Below, piece after piece: positions 9,501 to 17,920 of a stretch of DNA of 64,000 nucleotides. The position numbers and the translations under genes are program-made. Every line of letters starts with the position of its first letter. Positions within the stretch are counted from its first letter, which is position 1. Source of the DNA: GCA-016699835 sp964543905 (GTDB lineage Bacteria > Planctomycetota > Phycisphaerae > Phycisphaerales > UBA1924); NCBI GenBank assembly GCA_964543905.1, contig CAZIZO010000004.1, forward strand, positions 124,001 to 188,000, written 5' to 3'. The notes under the pieces are model-generated. The model worked only from the letters and a program-made list of their open reading frames with translations, was not told the origin of the DNA and ran no database searches.

Positions 9501-10445
9501 CCGAATGATCCGCACCGCCTCCGCCACCGGACGCCCCCTCAGATCGTGCGGCAATCGCCCCGTCAGCATCTCGTACAGGATCACCCCCAGCGCATACACG
9601 TCCGACCTCGCGTCCAGCGAGCGCGTCTCCCCCGTCACCTGCTCCGGGCTCATGTAGTCCAGCGTCCCGATGATCTGCCCCGCGTCCGTCTGCACCGTCA
9701 CCGTCTGGATGTCCGATTCCGTCAGCCGAGCCACCCCAAAGTCCAGGATCTTCGGCTGCCCCGCGCCATCCACCAAAATGTTCGTCGGCTTCAGGTCCCG
9801 ATGGATCACCCCATGCTCGTGCGCGTGCTGCACCGCGTCCGCCACCCGCGCCACCAGTTCCAACCGCTCCCGCATCGCCAATCCACGCGTCCGGCAATAC
9901 CCCGTCAGCGGCTCCCCGCGGATCAACTCCATCGCGATGTACGGCTGCGTGATCGACCACCCCGCGCCCTCCACTCGCCCGCTCCCCGCCTCATAGATGT
10001 ACGCGATCCCCGGATGGTGCAGGTGCCCCAGCACGTCCGCCTCCCGCTGAAATCGCTTCATCTTCCCCGACGAACCTTGCCCAGGCCGGATCACCTTCAA
10101 CGCCACCGTCCGGTTCGGGTTCTGCTGCTTCGCCTCGTACACCACCCCCATCCCGCCCTCGCCCAGCACCCGGATGATGTCGTACGGCCCCACACGATGC
10201 GGCACCGCGAGCGCGGGCGTCACCTCGCGCAACGCCCCAATCGTCGTCCCCGCCGAGACAATCGCCGCCTCCTCCAGAAATCTGCCCTCTGCCTCCTCGT
10301 GCGCACGCACCAGCCGCTCGACCGCCTGCCTCAACGCCGTGTTCTCGCCGCACCGCTCCCGCAGCACGTCCGACCGCCGGTCCCGTGGCGCGTCCAGCAC
10401 GTCCTGAAACACCTCCTCGACCTGGCGACGATCCACGCCCGACAT
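6576..10445 (-). CDS. Membrane Ser/Thr protein kinase with WD40-like repeats and TPR tail
   Basis: 1289 aa. A short N-terminal helical region is followed by a complete Hanks-type kinase domain: G-loop GEGGMG at 95-100, catalytic Lys in ALK near 117, HRDLKPTN at 215-222 and DFG at 235-237. One transmembrane helix lies near residues 400-425. A large C-terminal part has repeated beta-strand units like WD40 blades (about 480-1090) and ends in TPR-like helices. The ATG at 10445 has GAGGAGG just upstream; a frame six codons longer exists. It lies 51 bases downstream of an ECF sigma gene on the same strand, so the two form an operon. The kinase probably signals to, or shares a regulon with, that sigma factor. 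Confidence 0.9.
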   Translation of the reverse strand: MSGVDRRQVEEVFQDVLDAPRDRRSDVLRERCGENTALRQAVERLVRAHEEAEGRFLEEAAIVSAGTTIGALREVTPALAVPHRVGPYDIIRVLGEGGMGVVYEAKQQNPNRTVALKVIRPGQGSSGKMKRFQREADVLGHLHHPGIAYIYEAGSGRVEGAGWSITQPYIAMELIRGEPLTGYCRTRGLAMRERLELVARVADAVQHAHEHGVIHRDLKPTNILVDGAGQPKILDFGVARLTESDIQTVTVQTDAGQIIGTLDYMSPEQVTGETRSLDARSDVYALGVILYEMLTGRLPHDLRGRPVAEAVRIIREEEPSRLSSRATGRGGSEAGPTTRFDRDIETIVTKALEKDRSRRYATAAEFAADLRRHLQDEPIVARPASTFYQLRKFAKRNRVLVGGVVATFVALLVGLVAVASIARRASVQREIAVLERERAERQTYRTSLAAALAAIQRQDGQGAMGYLGEAPEALRDWEWRMIRRMADPSTEDLKIEGAGEWAMGTTASDVIAWTWDRGSQTITFASARSGREVGTIGARVNDGLRVVPLPDGERVVLLWSDGGLQCRSMRSGAVEWERRDVIAGPGLGVDPTGRRLALSTDVQRRVLVLDARTGEDEVLLEAVCYLPPPCFSADGKMLAAGDRVYEVETRRELWRTQGQFQSFSADSRRAAVIRGGDGTAVAHIVDARTGETRGTFATTLSFTWSSPGVVFRADGQAIFDLNAPAVLNIRDGETLDVVSTALVRANAGTVLPAGSLAVSPLDGRVMVNLGMKAGTRLFDPRSAGVVSRTPVWTVTSYGADCTEDGSVVVRSDWGTVSCMEGATGRVRWRRALGIAAHYAVGVSPDGRRVAADGVGGRVLVLDALDGRTLETRASAREADEVVSLSWKEDRWLVVGYDSGLVAVMDMEQEEEPARVFEGLRGPAVGVTASVRAGRVVGATDARARRTGAAIAGGGRGEFRVWRLETGEQEHVADVEGGVMCGEFGEDGRTLAVGVTGGVDVWEVGAWRRVGALRGASTPVRALGWDRGGRRLWGASQNVKLHLWDATLRETPAIATFDFMGSPVLDVGFSTDDRRVTLVSTRDTLTLDLDQPNEEEMRDRTRWARAASLARWGMEGAKRVDEVEARLRGRTGLEAGDVEDAIELARRVGVHAPTLNSRAWEVVVQPSRTREQYAEALDRALGAAEVLAENWAVLNTVGLAAYRAGAYDVGLSNLARSDELAERATGSKKAANAAIRAMIEQARGRGEEARAALAEARGLLEREGSTLRDSTRTLVNEASEKVERGVFPRK

Positions 10446-10496
10446 CCGCCTCCTCACACACATTCGTGGGGTGGGCGTCTGACCCGCCCTCCATCC

Positions 10497-11096
10497 TCAC
10501 ATCCTCTTCCTCAATCCCGCGTCCGAGAGTTCCGCGAACAACCACGCCTTCACATATCGCCACTCCCGCTCCACCGTTCCAAGCGAAACGCCCAACGCCT
10601 CCGCCGTCTGCTCCGCCGTCAGGCCCGCGAAGAACCTCAGGTTCACGATCTGCCCCTTGCGTGGGTCCTCCGTCTCCAGGCGTCGAAGCGCCTCATCAAG
10701 CGCCACCATGTCCTCCGTCGGCGCCACGATTCCCGGACCTTCCGCCTCCGCGTCCTCCATCCCCACGCGATCACGGTCACCCCCGTGCTTGATCCGCGCC
10801 TTCCGCCTCGCTTGCTCCACCAGGATGTCCCGCATCGCCCGCGCCGCCGCCCCGAAAAAGTGCCCTCGCCCCTGCCACCCGGGATCCCCGCCCCCGATCA
10901 GCCGCAGATACGCCTCGTGCACCAACGCCGTCGGCTGAAGTGTGTTCCCCTCCGCGCGCTTCGAGAGTCGCGACGCCGCCAGTTTCCGTAGTTCCTGATA
11001 CACCACCGGCAACAGCCGCGCCGCGCTCGCCTCATCCCCCTCCGCCGCCGCGTGCAGCAGCATCGTCACTTGGCTGGGTGATTCCTCGGCCACCAT
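10497..11096 (-). CDS. ECF-type RNA polymerase sigma factor
   Basis: 199 aa. Region 2 includes LVHEAYLRL and RGHFFGAAARAMRDILVEQ. Region 4 ends in a helix-turn-helix, TAEQTAEALGVSLGTVEREW. This is the planctomycete-type ECF group usually encoded beside Ser/Thr kinases. No anti-sigma gene is adjacent; the downstream partner is the kinase at 6576-10445. The start is uncertain among TTG 11099, ATG 11096 and GTG 11093. GGGGGAGG lies just upstream and fits the GTG best for spacing, but ATG was chosen. Confidence 0.9.
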   Translation of the reverse strand: MVAEESPSQVTMLLHAAAEGDEASAARLLPVVYQELRKLAASRLSKRAEGNTLQPTALVHEAYLRLIGGGDPGWQGRGHFFGAAARAMRDILVEQARRKARIKHGGDRDRVGMEDAEAEGPGIVAPTEDMVALDEALRRLETEDPRKGQIVNLRFFAGLTAEQTAEALGVSLGTVEREWRYVKAWLFAELSDAGLRKRM

Positions 11097-11277
11097 CAAC
11101 CTCCCCCGCGGCCTTACCCTCGCCGCGAATCGGATGTTAGGGCTCCCCCAACTTCACCCCCTCCTCCAAAAAAATCTCGAAATCCGCGCAGGCTTCTCCT
11201 TGCCGAAATCGGATGGTCTTCCGACGAGCGATCGTCGCTCGATGCCCAACCACGACACGTTGCATAAGGAGCCTCCC

Positions 11278-12603
11278 ATGCGTCCTCACGCCATCGTTCT
11301 CGCCCTCCTCGCCGGTTCCCTCGCCGCCCTCTCCCCGGCCATTGCCCAGTCCGGGCCCGCCGCCGGCTTTACCTATCAGGGCAAACTCGAAGACGGCTCC
11401 GCCCCCGCCAATGGCAACTACGACTTCTTCTTCACCCTCCACGACGCCCCCTCCGGCGGGACACAGATCGCCGCGATCGGCTCCGCCTCTTCTCCCATCA
11501 CCATCAACGTCCAGCGCGGCCTCTTCACGCGCCAACTCGATTTCCCCGCCTCCGCCTGGTCCGGCGGCGAACGCTACCTCGAAGTCAACGTCCGCCAAAG
11601 CCCCAGCGGCCCCTTCACCACCCTCGCCTCCCGCCAACGCATCAGCCCCGCGCCCTACGCCAACTTCTCCGCCAACACCCGCGGCATGAGCGTCGACGCC
11701 GCTGGGCGTGTCACCTTCGGTCCTTTCTTCAGCGGCTCCCGCGCCATCATCGGTGATGCCGCCCAGGGCGAACTCCTCGAACTCCGATCCGCCAACCCCA
11801 ACTTCACCCTCTTCAACATCAGCAACACCAGCCCGGGCGGGCGAAACTGGTCCCTCCTCTCCACCGGCGCGGGATGGGCCACCGGCGCGGGCGACCTCGT
11901 CTTCCGCGACATCGGCGTCGCCCAAGACCGCATGGTCCTCGGCAGCGACGGGAACGTCGGCGTCGGCGCCGCCACCCTCAACCCCGCCAACTACGGCCGA
12001 ACCCTCACCATCTCCGGCAGCGGCGCCGCCGGCGGCTCCGCCTCCGCCGTCTTCCACAATCCCAACCTCAACCAGCAATGGAACGTCGGCATCGGCGCCG
12101 CCGGCATCTTCTACTTCGAAAAGTTCGGCGGTGGGTCCAACGTCGTCTCCGTCCCCGTCCTCGAAGTCCGCGGCGGCAGCGACATCGCCGAGCCCTACCA
12201 CATCGCCCCCGCCGGCGATGTCCTCCCCAAGCCCGGCATGGTCGTCGTCATCGACCAGGCCAACGTCGGCACCCTCAAGGTCGCGTCCAAGCCCTACGAC
12301 CACGCCGTCGCCGGCATCATCTCCGGCGCCAACGGCGTCCACACCGGGCTCACCCTCACCCAGAAGGGCTCCAGCGTCGCCGACGGCGACATGCCTGTCG
12401 CCAACGTCGGTCGTGTCTGGTGCTTCGTCGATGCCGACGCCAACGGACCCATCAAGGCCGGTGACCTCCTCACCTCCTCCGACTCGCCCGGACACGCCAT
12501 GAAGGCCGATCCCGCCAAGGCCAACGGCGCCATCCTCGGCAAGGCCATGTCCTCCCTCGATTCCGGCAAGGGTTTGGTCCTCGTCCTCGTCGGGCTCCAG
12601 TGA
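11278..12603 (+). CDS. Secreted protein of unknown function
   Basis: 441 aa, with a clear signal peptide (MRPHAIVLALLAGSL...AIAQ). Near residues 30-50 is FTYQGKLEDGSAPANGNYDF, an N-terminal module often seen in planctomycete secreted proteins of unknown role. The middle is rich in Gly, Ser and Asn with repeat-like character. The last 150 residues (from about 300) form a distinct compact domain ending ILGKAMSSLDSGKGLVLVLV. The start at 11278 is set by AAGGAG seven bases upstream and by the signal peptide. It heads a series of three plus-strand exported-protein genes with short gaps (44 and 91 bases). Function not recognised. Confidence 0.75.
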   Translation: MRPHAIVLALLAGSLAALSPAIAQSGPAAGFTYQGKLEDGSAPANGNYDFFFTLHDAPSGGTQIAAIGSASSPITINVQRGLFTRQLDFPASAWSGGERYLEVNVRQSPSGPFTTLASRQRISPAPYANFSANTRGMSVDAAGRVTFGPFFSGSRAIIGDAAQGELLELRSANPNFTLFNISNTSPGGRNWSLLSTGAGWATGAGDLVFRDIGVAQDRMVLGSDGNVGVGAATLNPANYGRTLTISGSGAAGGSASAVFHNPNLNQQWNVGIGAAGIFYFEKFGGGSNVVSVPVLEVRGGSDIAEPYHIAPAGDVLPKPGMVVVIDQANVGTLKVASKPYDHAVAGIISGANGVHTGLTLTQKGSSVADGDMPVANVGRVWCFVDADANGPIKAGDLLTSSDSPGHAMKADPAKANGAILGKAMSSLDSGKGLVLVLVGLQ

Positions 12604-12647
12604 TCTCCCGTCCTTCCTTCCCATCCACCTCACCCAGGAGCACCTCC

Positions 12648-13832
12648 ATGACTCGCTCGTCCATCCTCCGCCTCTCCATTCTCGCACTCGTCGGCCTTGC
12701 CAGCGCCTGCCACGCCCAGTCCATCTTCTGTCGAACCACCACCTGGTTCAATCCCACCGGCGCCTCCACCGCCCCCTTCAGCAACGTCGCCGCCGCCGCC
12801 TGCGCCACCCCCTCCAACGCCACCCTCTCCCTCAACGCCGGGTTCTACAACGAAGTCCTCACCCTCAACCGTCCCATGCTCATCACCGCCACGTCCTCTC
12901 CCGCCCAGGTCGGCAAACTCCCCGCCGAATCCACCTCCCTCAAGGTCATGTCCTACAACACCCACCTCTTCGGCGCCTGGCCACTCCCCGTCTGGCAAGA
13001 CGAAAACCGCGCCATCGCCATGGGCGTCTACTTCAACCAACTCCGCGCCCAAGGCCTCGACCTCGTCGGCCTTCAGGAAGTCTGGAGCCCCGACCGCTGG
13101 GGCAACATCTGGGGACTCTCCCTCTTTCCAGGTCGTGCCTACGGCGGGCGCATCGACTCCGGAAACACCCAAAACTCCGGCCTCGCCGTCCTCTCCCAAC
13201 ACCCCATCTCCAACTTCGCCCAACTCTCCTACTCCAACGACAACGGCAACGATGCCTCCGCCTCCAAGGGCTTCCTCCAAATGACCATCACCAAGGGCTC
13301 CTTCCAGATCGGCTTCTTCACCACGCACACCCAGTCCGGCTCCGATTCCAACGACGTCTCCGATCGCGCCCTCCAGGCCCAGCAACTCGCCTCCGCCGTC
13401 CAGATCTACCGATCCCTCAACCCCTCCCACGCCGTCATCGTCACCGGCGACTTCAACATGGCCTCTTCCTCCACCGAGTTCTCCGTCACCATGAGCAACC
13501 AGTTCGGCGGCGTCGCCGCACTCGCCGACCTCTCCACCAACCTCTCCTGCCTCGGCGATCAGGAAACCTGCACCACCTGCGACGACAACACCGTCCGCCA
13601 AGCCTTCAACGGCAGCGGCAACTCCCGCATCGACTACATCCTCTACGCCAACAGCGCCGACGGCTCCGTTCGCGTCATCCCCAAGGTCTACGACGTGCGA
13701 CGACCCTCTTCTCCCTCCCTCATCAGCGGCGATGGTTGGAACCCCGAGACCTTCTCCTGGTTCTCCTTGAGTTCCCACATCCTCTCCGACCACGAAGCCC
13801 TCTACGCCGAGTTCGAACTCGTTCGCAACTGA
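12648..13832 (+). CDS. Secreted endonuclease/exonuclease/phosphatase-family hydrolase
   Basis: 394 aa with an N-terminal signal peptide ending near SACHA. About 80 residues precede a full EEP (DNase I-like) fold, with all the key motifs in order: SYNTH, LQEVW (metal-binding Glu), FTTHTQ, VTGDFN (catalytic Asp and Asn), SRIDYIL and SDHEALYAEF (catalytic His). The layout most resembles secreted neutral sphingomyelinase/phospholipase-like members, but a nuclease cannot be excluded. A cysteine-rich patch (LSCLGDQETCTTC) may form disulfides. The ATG at 12648 has CAGGAG upstream. It probably acts outside the cytoplasm on phosphodiesters for nutrient release. Confidence 0.82.
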   Translation: MTRSSILRLSILALVGLASACHAQSIFCRTTTWFNPTGASTAPFSNVAAAACATPSNATLSLNAGFYNEVLTLNRPMLITATSSPAQVGKLPAESTSLKVMSYNTHLFGAWPLPVWQDENRAIAMGVYFNQLRAQGLDLVGLQEVWSPDRWGNIWGLSLFPGRAYGGRIDSGNTQNSGLAVLSQHPISNFAQLSYSNDNGNDASASKGFLQMTITKGSFQIGFFTTHTQSGSDSNDVSDRALQAQQLASAVQIYRSLNPSHAVIVTGDFNMASSSTEFSVTMSNQFGGVAALADLSTNLSCLGDQETCTTCDDNTVRQAFNGSGNSRIDYILYANSADGSVRVIPKVYDVRRPSSPSLISGDGWNPETFSWFSLSSHILSDHEALYAEFELVRN

Positions 13833-13923
13833 CTCCTCCTCCCTCAGGGCTGGGGCTGGGGATGGGTTCCCTCGTCCTCCCTTGTCCATCACGTTCCCAC
13901 ACCATTCGCAAAGGACTCGCACC

Positions 13924-14355
13924 ATGCTCCGCACCCGCTTGTTCGCCGTGCTTGCCCCGGTCGCCTTCGCTTCCTTCGTCCACGCCCAACTCGCCATCAC
14001 CTGGTCCACCATCGACACCGGCGGCCTCACCCGCGCTTCCTCCGGCTCCTTCACCCTCGGCGCCACCGCCGGCCAGCCCGACGCCGCCACCCTCGCCGCC
14101 GCCACCTTCAAACTCTCCGCCGGCTTCTGGCCCGGCACCGCCTTCGACTGCCTCGCCGACGTCGACGACGGCTCCTTCTCCGGGACCCCCGACGGCGGCG
14201 TCACCATCGACGACCTCCTTTACTACCTCTTCATCTTCGAGCAAGGGCTCCTCGCCGCCGATCTCGACGACGGTTCGTCCACCGGCACCCCGGACTCCGG
14301 CGTCACCATCGACGATCTCCTCTACTTCCTCATCCGCTTCGAAGACGGCTGCTGA
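13924..14355 (+). CDS. Small secreted GC-type dockerin protein
   Basis: 143 aa. A signal peptide (MLRTRLFAVLAPVAFASFVHA) is followed by about 45 residues (SSGSFTLGATAGQPDA) of a form frequent in this group. Two long calcium-loop repeats follow, DVDDGSFSGTPDGGVTIDDLL and DLDDGSSTGTPDSGVTIDDLL, and the protein ends in EDGC. Nearly half the protein is the dockerin tail, so it may act as a small surface adaptor. No strong ribosome site was seen; the start rests on the signal peptide. A good terminator follows. Confidence 0.78.
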   Translation: MLRTRLFAVLAPVAFASFVHAQLAITWSTIDTGGLTRASSGSFTLGATAGQPDAATLAAATFKLSAGFWPGTAFDCLADVDDGSFSGTPDGGVTIDDLLYYLFIFEQGLLAADLDDGSSTGTPDSGVTIDDLLYFLIRFEDGC

Positions 14356-14404
14356 TCCCGCTCGCCCGCCCCGCGTCCACCTCCATATCCGCTGTCCATC
14401 AAAG

Positions 14405-14437
14405 AAAGACCCCGGCCTCATCGCCGGTGTCTTTTTT
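14405..14437 (+). terminator. Rho-independent terminator
   Basis: AGACCCCGGC and GCCGGTGTCT form a ten-pair stem with one mismatch and a six-base loop, followed by six T. It ends the plus-strand exported-protein series and may act in reverse for the convergent kinase gene at 14456. Confidence 0.8.
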
Positions 14438-14455
14438 CCATCCGCCCACACCACG

Positions 14456-16927
14456 CTATCGAACGCTGTTCTTCACGATCGCTCGCTTCACCCCCTCCGC
14501 CATCGCTCGACCCGCCCCCGCAGCATCACGGGCAAACACGAACAGCCGCGGCTTCTTCGACGCACCCTCGCCCATCTCCGTCACCCACACCACCAGGTCC
14601 GGCCGGCCTTCGCCCTCCGACAGCCACTTCTCCATCGATTCACGCGTCTCCTTCGCATCAATCGGACGTGTCCCCTGCACCCGCCGGGCCTCCACGATCA
14701 GCGTGTCCTCGCGCGCCTTGTCCTCCGCCGACATCCCGCTCACCTTCCGTCCCGGCACGTTCCCGATCACCTCAAAGCCCAGCAGCGCCATCGCCTCCGT
14801 CGAGCGATCCAGCATCTCCTCCGTCTTCGTCTCCATCGGCGGCAGGATCTCGTTCACCATCAAGATCGTTCGTCCTTCGTACTGCTTCAGAACGTCCGAT
14901 CCCGCCACGCTCGTCTCGCTTCCCCGAGCCTTCGCCTTCACGACCGACCCCGCCGAACCGTCACGCGTCAGCATCGGCGGCTCCGGCGCCCGCACCGCCA
15001 CCACCGTCCCGGCCTCCGCCGCACGTCCGCCCGGCGCCTCCACGACCACCACCGAGTCCGCCCATTCCCGCTGCGCTATCTTCGCGTCCTCGCGCTGACG
15101 CCACGCCCGCTCGCGCTGTTCCTGACGCGCCATCCCCTGCACGACAAAGAACGTCACGCCGACCACGCCCAGCGCCGCGATCACGCCGCCCGTCACGCCG
15201 TTCTTGAAGCGCTTGGGCCCCGCCCCGCCCTTCACGCGGGCGTATCGGGCCTTCACACGCTCCTGCGCCTCCTGCACGCGTGCCCTCGCCCGGCTCAACT
15301 GCTCCGCCGCCGTTCCCGCCGCGCGAGGCGTCCGGGGCGCATGGCGCTTCGCTCCCACCTGTCCCAGCGCGTCCTGCGCCGCCGCGATCCCCGCCGCCGC
15401 CGCATCGATCGCGTCACTCGCCACCTTGACGCCCATCCCTCGCATCGACTCCGCCCACGCCTGCCGAGGATTGGGCGATGCCGCCCTCGCGGACCCATGC
15501 TCCAACTCGCTCTTGCCCGTCCACCAGTTCACGACCCGGATCTTGGGCCCAGCGCCGACCGTCGCACCCGCACCCGCGAAGGGGGCCGCGCGCTCGTCGT
15601 GCGCCGCGCCGGGGTTGGGCATTGCCCCCTCGACCGACGCGCCGCGCATCGAAGGCAACTCGAAGGGCTTCACGCTCGCCGGGTCGCTCGCGCTCATCAC
15701 GTACCGCAGGTCCGCGAGCATCTCGCCCGCCGTCGCGTAGCGCTTGTCATAATCCGACATCGCGCGACGCACCACCCATCGCAGGGCCTCCGGGCTGTTC
15801 TTGCTGAACGCCGACAGCACGCCGTGCGCCGGGAACGAATCCTCCAGCACGCTGAACATCACGGCGCCCGCGCCGTAGATGTCGAACTTCGTCCCGTCCA
15901 CCTCGTGCACCTTCACGCCCTTGAGCGCCAGACGCACCATCTCCGGGTCGCGGAAGTACTCGGTCCCGTGCGTCGTCAGCGTCATCGCGCTCCGCAGCGG
16001 CGTGATGAGCCCGAAGTCCACCAGGTGCGCCCGCGTGCCGTCCACGATGATGTTGTCGGGCTTCACGTCCTTGTGCCACAACCCGCCGCGGTGGTAGGTC
16101 TCCAGCGTGGAGATGAGGTCCGCGATGTACGTCATCCCCGCCCGAAGGTGCGACCCCGTCAGCCCTGCCGCGCCCGATTGCGCGTGCAGTTGCTTCGTGA
16201 TCTGCGAGAGCGGTTGCCCCGGCACGTACCGCATGACGTAATAGAAACGATCCGCCGTCAACTCGTGATCCAGGATCAGTCCCAACTTCTTCGCCGCGTC
16301 CAGCGATCGGCTCTCCCGCACGATCTGCGGCAAACTCGACCCGTCCTTCAGCGAGAACGACTTGATCACCACCTGCCGGGCGTCCGTGATGTTCTGGCGC
16401 GCCAACGCCGCCAACTTCACCTCGTCCGGCTCGGCGACAAACAACTTCCCCCCGCTCCCGCCCGCCGCGATCGAGCCCACGATCCTGTACCCGTCGAACT
16501 GACCCGTCCGCCGGCTGGGCGTGTCGGAGGTCGGCGCCTCCGCCATCATCTGCGGCAGGCGATTCTCGATGCCCTCGGTCAAACTCGTCAGGCACAACAA
16601 CCTCGCCGGGTGTCCGATCGCGATGCGGTACAGCGCCGACCCCATCGTCTTGAACTCGCCCGAGACGCCCCGACCGTAGTGCGCGCAGGCCGACCAGCGT
16701 CCGATGATCAGGTTCCCGACGCACAGGAACGCAAAGAAGATCGCGGTGATGATCGCGCCCAGGATGCGGAACGCGTCGCCAACTTCCCCCGTGACGAACC
16801 GGAAGAGTTGCTTCGCCAGCCACCCGATGCCCTTGGCCAGCGGGACCAGCAGGAAGACGACCAGCACGACGCCCAACGCGACGGCGAGCACCACTCCCAA
16901 GATGATCCCGACGGGTCCGCTGAACAT
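14456..16927 (-). CDS. Membrane-anchored Ser/Thr protein kinase
   Basis: 823 aa. Two N-terminal membrane helices (about 5-30 and 50-75) precede a Hanks-type kinase domain (about 145-410). It has VVIKSF (catalytic Lys), HKDVKPDN in place of the usual HRDLKPEN, and DFG in LVDFGLI. The glycine loop is atypical (AAGGSGGK). A Gly/Ala-rich and charged coiled region follows, then a third membrane helix near 600-620. The C-terminal 200 residues have no recognised domain. The gene is 57 bases downstream of a sigma factor gene, repeating the sigma-kinase order seen at 6.6-11.1 kb. Kinase activity is likely, given Lys, Asp and DFG; the substrate is unknown. Confidence 0.88.
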   Translation of the reverse strand: MFSGPVGIILGVVLAVALGVVLVVFLLVPLAKGIGWLAKQLFRFVTGEVGDAFRILGAIITAIFFAFLCVGNLIIGRWSACAHYGRGVSGEFKTMGSALYRIAIGHPARLLCLTSLTEGIENRLPQMMAEAPTSDTPSRRTGQFDGYRIVGSIAAGGSGGKLFVAEPDEVKLAALARQNITDARQVVIKSFSLKDGSSLPQIVRESRSLDAAKKLGLILDHELTADRFYYVMRYVPGQPLSQITKQLHAQSGAAGLTGSHLRAGMTYIADLISTLETYHRGGLWHKDVKPDNIIVDGTRAHLVDFGLITPLRSAMTLTTHGTEYFRDPEMVRLALKGVKVHEVDGTKFDIYGAGAVMFSVLEDSFPAHGVLSAFSKNSPEALRWVVRRAMSDYDKRYATAGEMLADLRYVMSASDPASVKPFELPSMRGASVEGAMPNPGAAHDERAAPFAGAGATVGAGPKIRVVNWWTGKSELEHGSARAASPNPRQAWAESMRGMGVKVASDAIDAAAAGIAAAQDALGQVGAKRHAPRTPRAAGTAAEQLSRARARVQEAQERVKARYARVKGGAGPKRFKNGVTGGVIAALGVVGVTFFVVQGMARQEQRERAWRQREDAKIAQREWADSVVVVEAPGGRAAEAGTVVAVRAPEPPMLTRDGSAGSVVKAKARGSETSVAGSDVLKQYEGRTILMVNEILPPMETKTEEMLDRSTEAMALLGFEVIGNVPGRKVSGMSAEDKAREDTLIVEARRVQGTRPIDAKETRESMEKWLSEGEGRPDLVVWVTEMGEGASKKPRLFVFARDAAGAGRAMAEGVKRAIVKNSVR

Positions 16928-16984
16928 GAGTCACCTCCCGTCGCCGATCACGCTCCCGATCGGCGGGCCCATTCTCACCGGGCC

Positions 16985-17764
16985 TTACTGCAAGCGAGCC
17001 GCTTGATCCTGGCGGCGAAGTTCCATCTGCCGGTGATAGATCTCCCCGATCGCCTCGTCGAACGCGACATCGGCGGCCAAGTCCGATCCTTCCGGCACGA
17101 GTGCTTGTTTGGGAGTCAGTTGGATTCCATTTCGCGCCGCTTCCTCGCGCTCCTCCTCCGTGAACGAATACGTCGAAATAACCTCCCCCAATCGGACGCG
17201 CAGGGCCTCCCGAACCTTCGCCAACCGCCGACTCACCGTCGGTTCGCTAATCCCCAGCGACGACGCCACTTCCTTGCCCGGCTTCCCGTCCAACACACGC
17301 ATCCGATAGATCGAAAAGTCCATGAACTCCGACTGCTTTTCCACCATCCGGATCGCGGCCTCGACCTTCGCGCGGAAGACCGACGCCTCGTACGCCTCGT
17401 CCGCCGTCTGACCCGCCGCCGCCACCATCCAACTCTCGTCGAGTTCGGCGTTCTTCTTCGATCCGCCACGCTTCTGCGCGCCACGCCGGTCCAGTTCATC
17501 GCCCAGCACGTGCTTGGCAATCGCCAGCAGCCAGGTCGAGAATCGCGCGCCCTTCCGCGGGTCGTACCGATCGATCGACTCCGAAAGCGCCGCGAGCGTC
17601 TCCTGCGAAAGGTCACGCACCGTTTCCACGCCGACGCGACCCTTGCCCCACTTCATCAGTTGGGCTCGCACCACCGGGCCGAAAGTCTCCCACAGTTCGT
17701 ACCACGCGGCCTGGTCGTTCGCCCGCAGTCGCCCGATGAAGTTCGTCGTGATCGATGTCAGCAT
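16985..17764 (-). CDS. ECF-like RNA polymerase sigma factor
   Basis: 259 aa. Region 2 (about residues 10-95) includes DLSQETLAAL and RFSTWLLAIAKHVLGDEL. Region 4 has the helix-turn-helix GKEVASSLGISEPTVSRRL. It is longer than usual ECF factors: about 70 residues follow region 4 (EEEREEAARNGIQ..., ending QDQAARLQ) and may contact a partner. The start at 17764 is preferred over a frame eight codons longer, because AAGGAGG lies about 13 bases upstream and the N-terminus MLTSITTNFIGRL fits region 2. Operon with the kinase downstream. Confidence 0.85.
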   Translation of the reverse strand: MLTSITTNFIGRLRANDQAAWYELWETFGPVVRAQLMKWGKGRVGVETVRDLSQETLAALSESIDRYDPRKGARFSTWLLAIAKHVLGDELDRRGAQKRGGSKKNAELDESWMVAAAGQTADEAYEASVFRAKVEAAIRMVEKQSEFMDFSIYRMRVLDGKPGKEVASSLGISEPTVSRRLAKVREALRVRLGEVISTYSFTEEEREEAARNGIQLTPKQALVPEGSDLAADVAFDEAIGEIYHRQMELRRQDQAARLQ

Positions 17765-17920
17765 CCGCCTCGCAGACCTCCTTGGCACAACAGTACACCT
17801 GATGTTCTACAAACCAGATTCGCGGAATCTTCGTCTTCGTTACCCGCGCCCGTGAAATTGCCGACCGACGGCGCTCCGCGCTTGCAACGTGGCGGCGATC
17901 GGGTGGCTCCGGGAAGCGTG

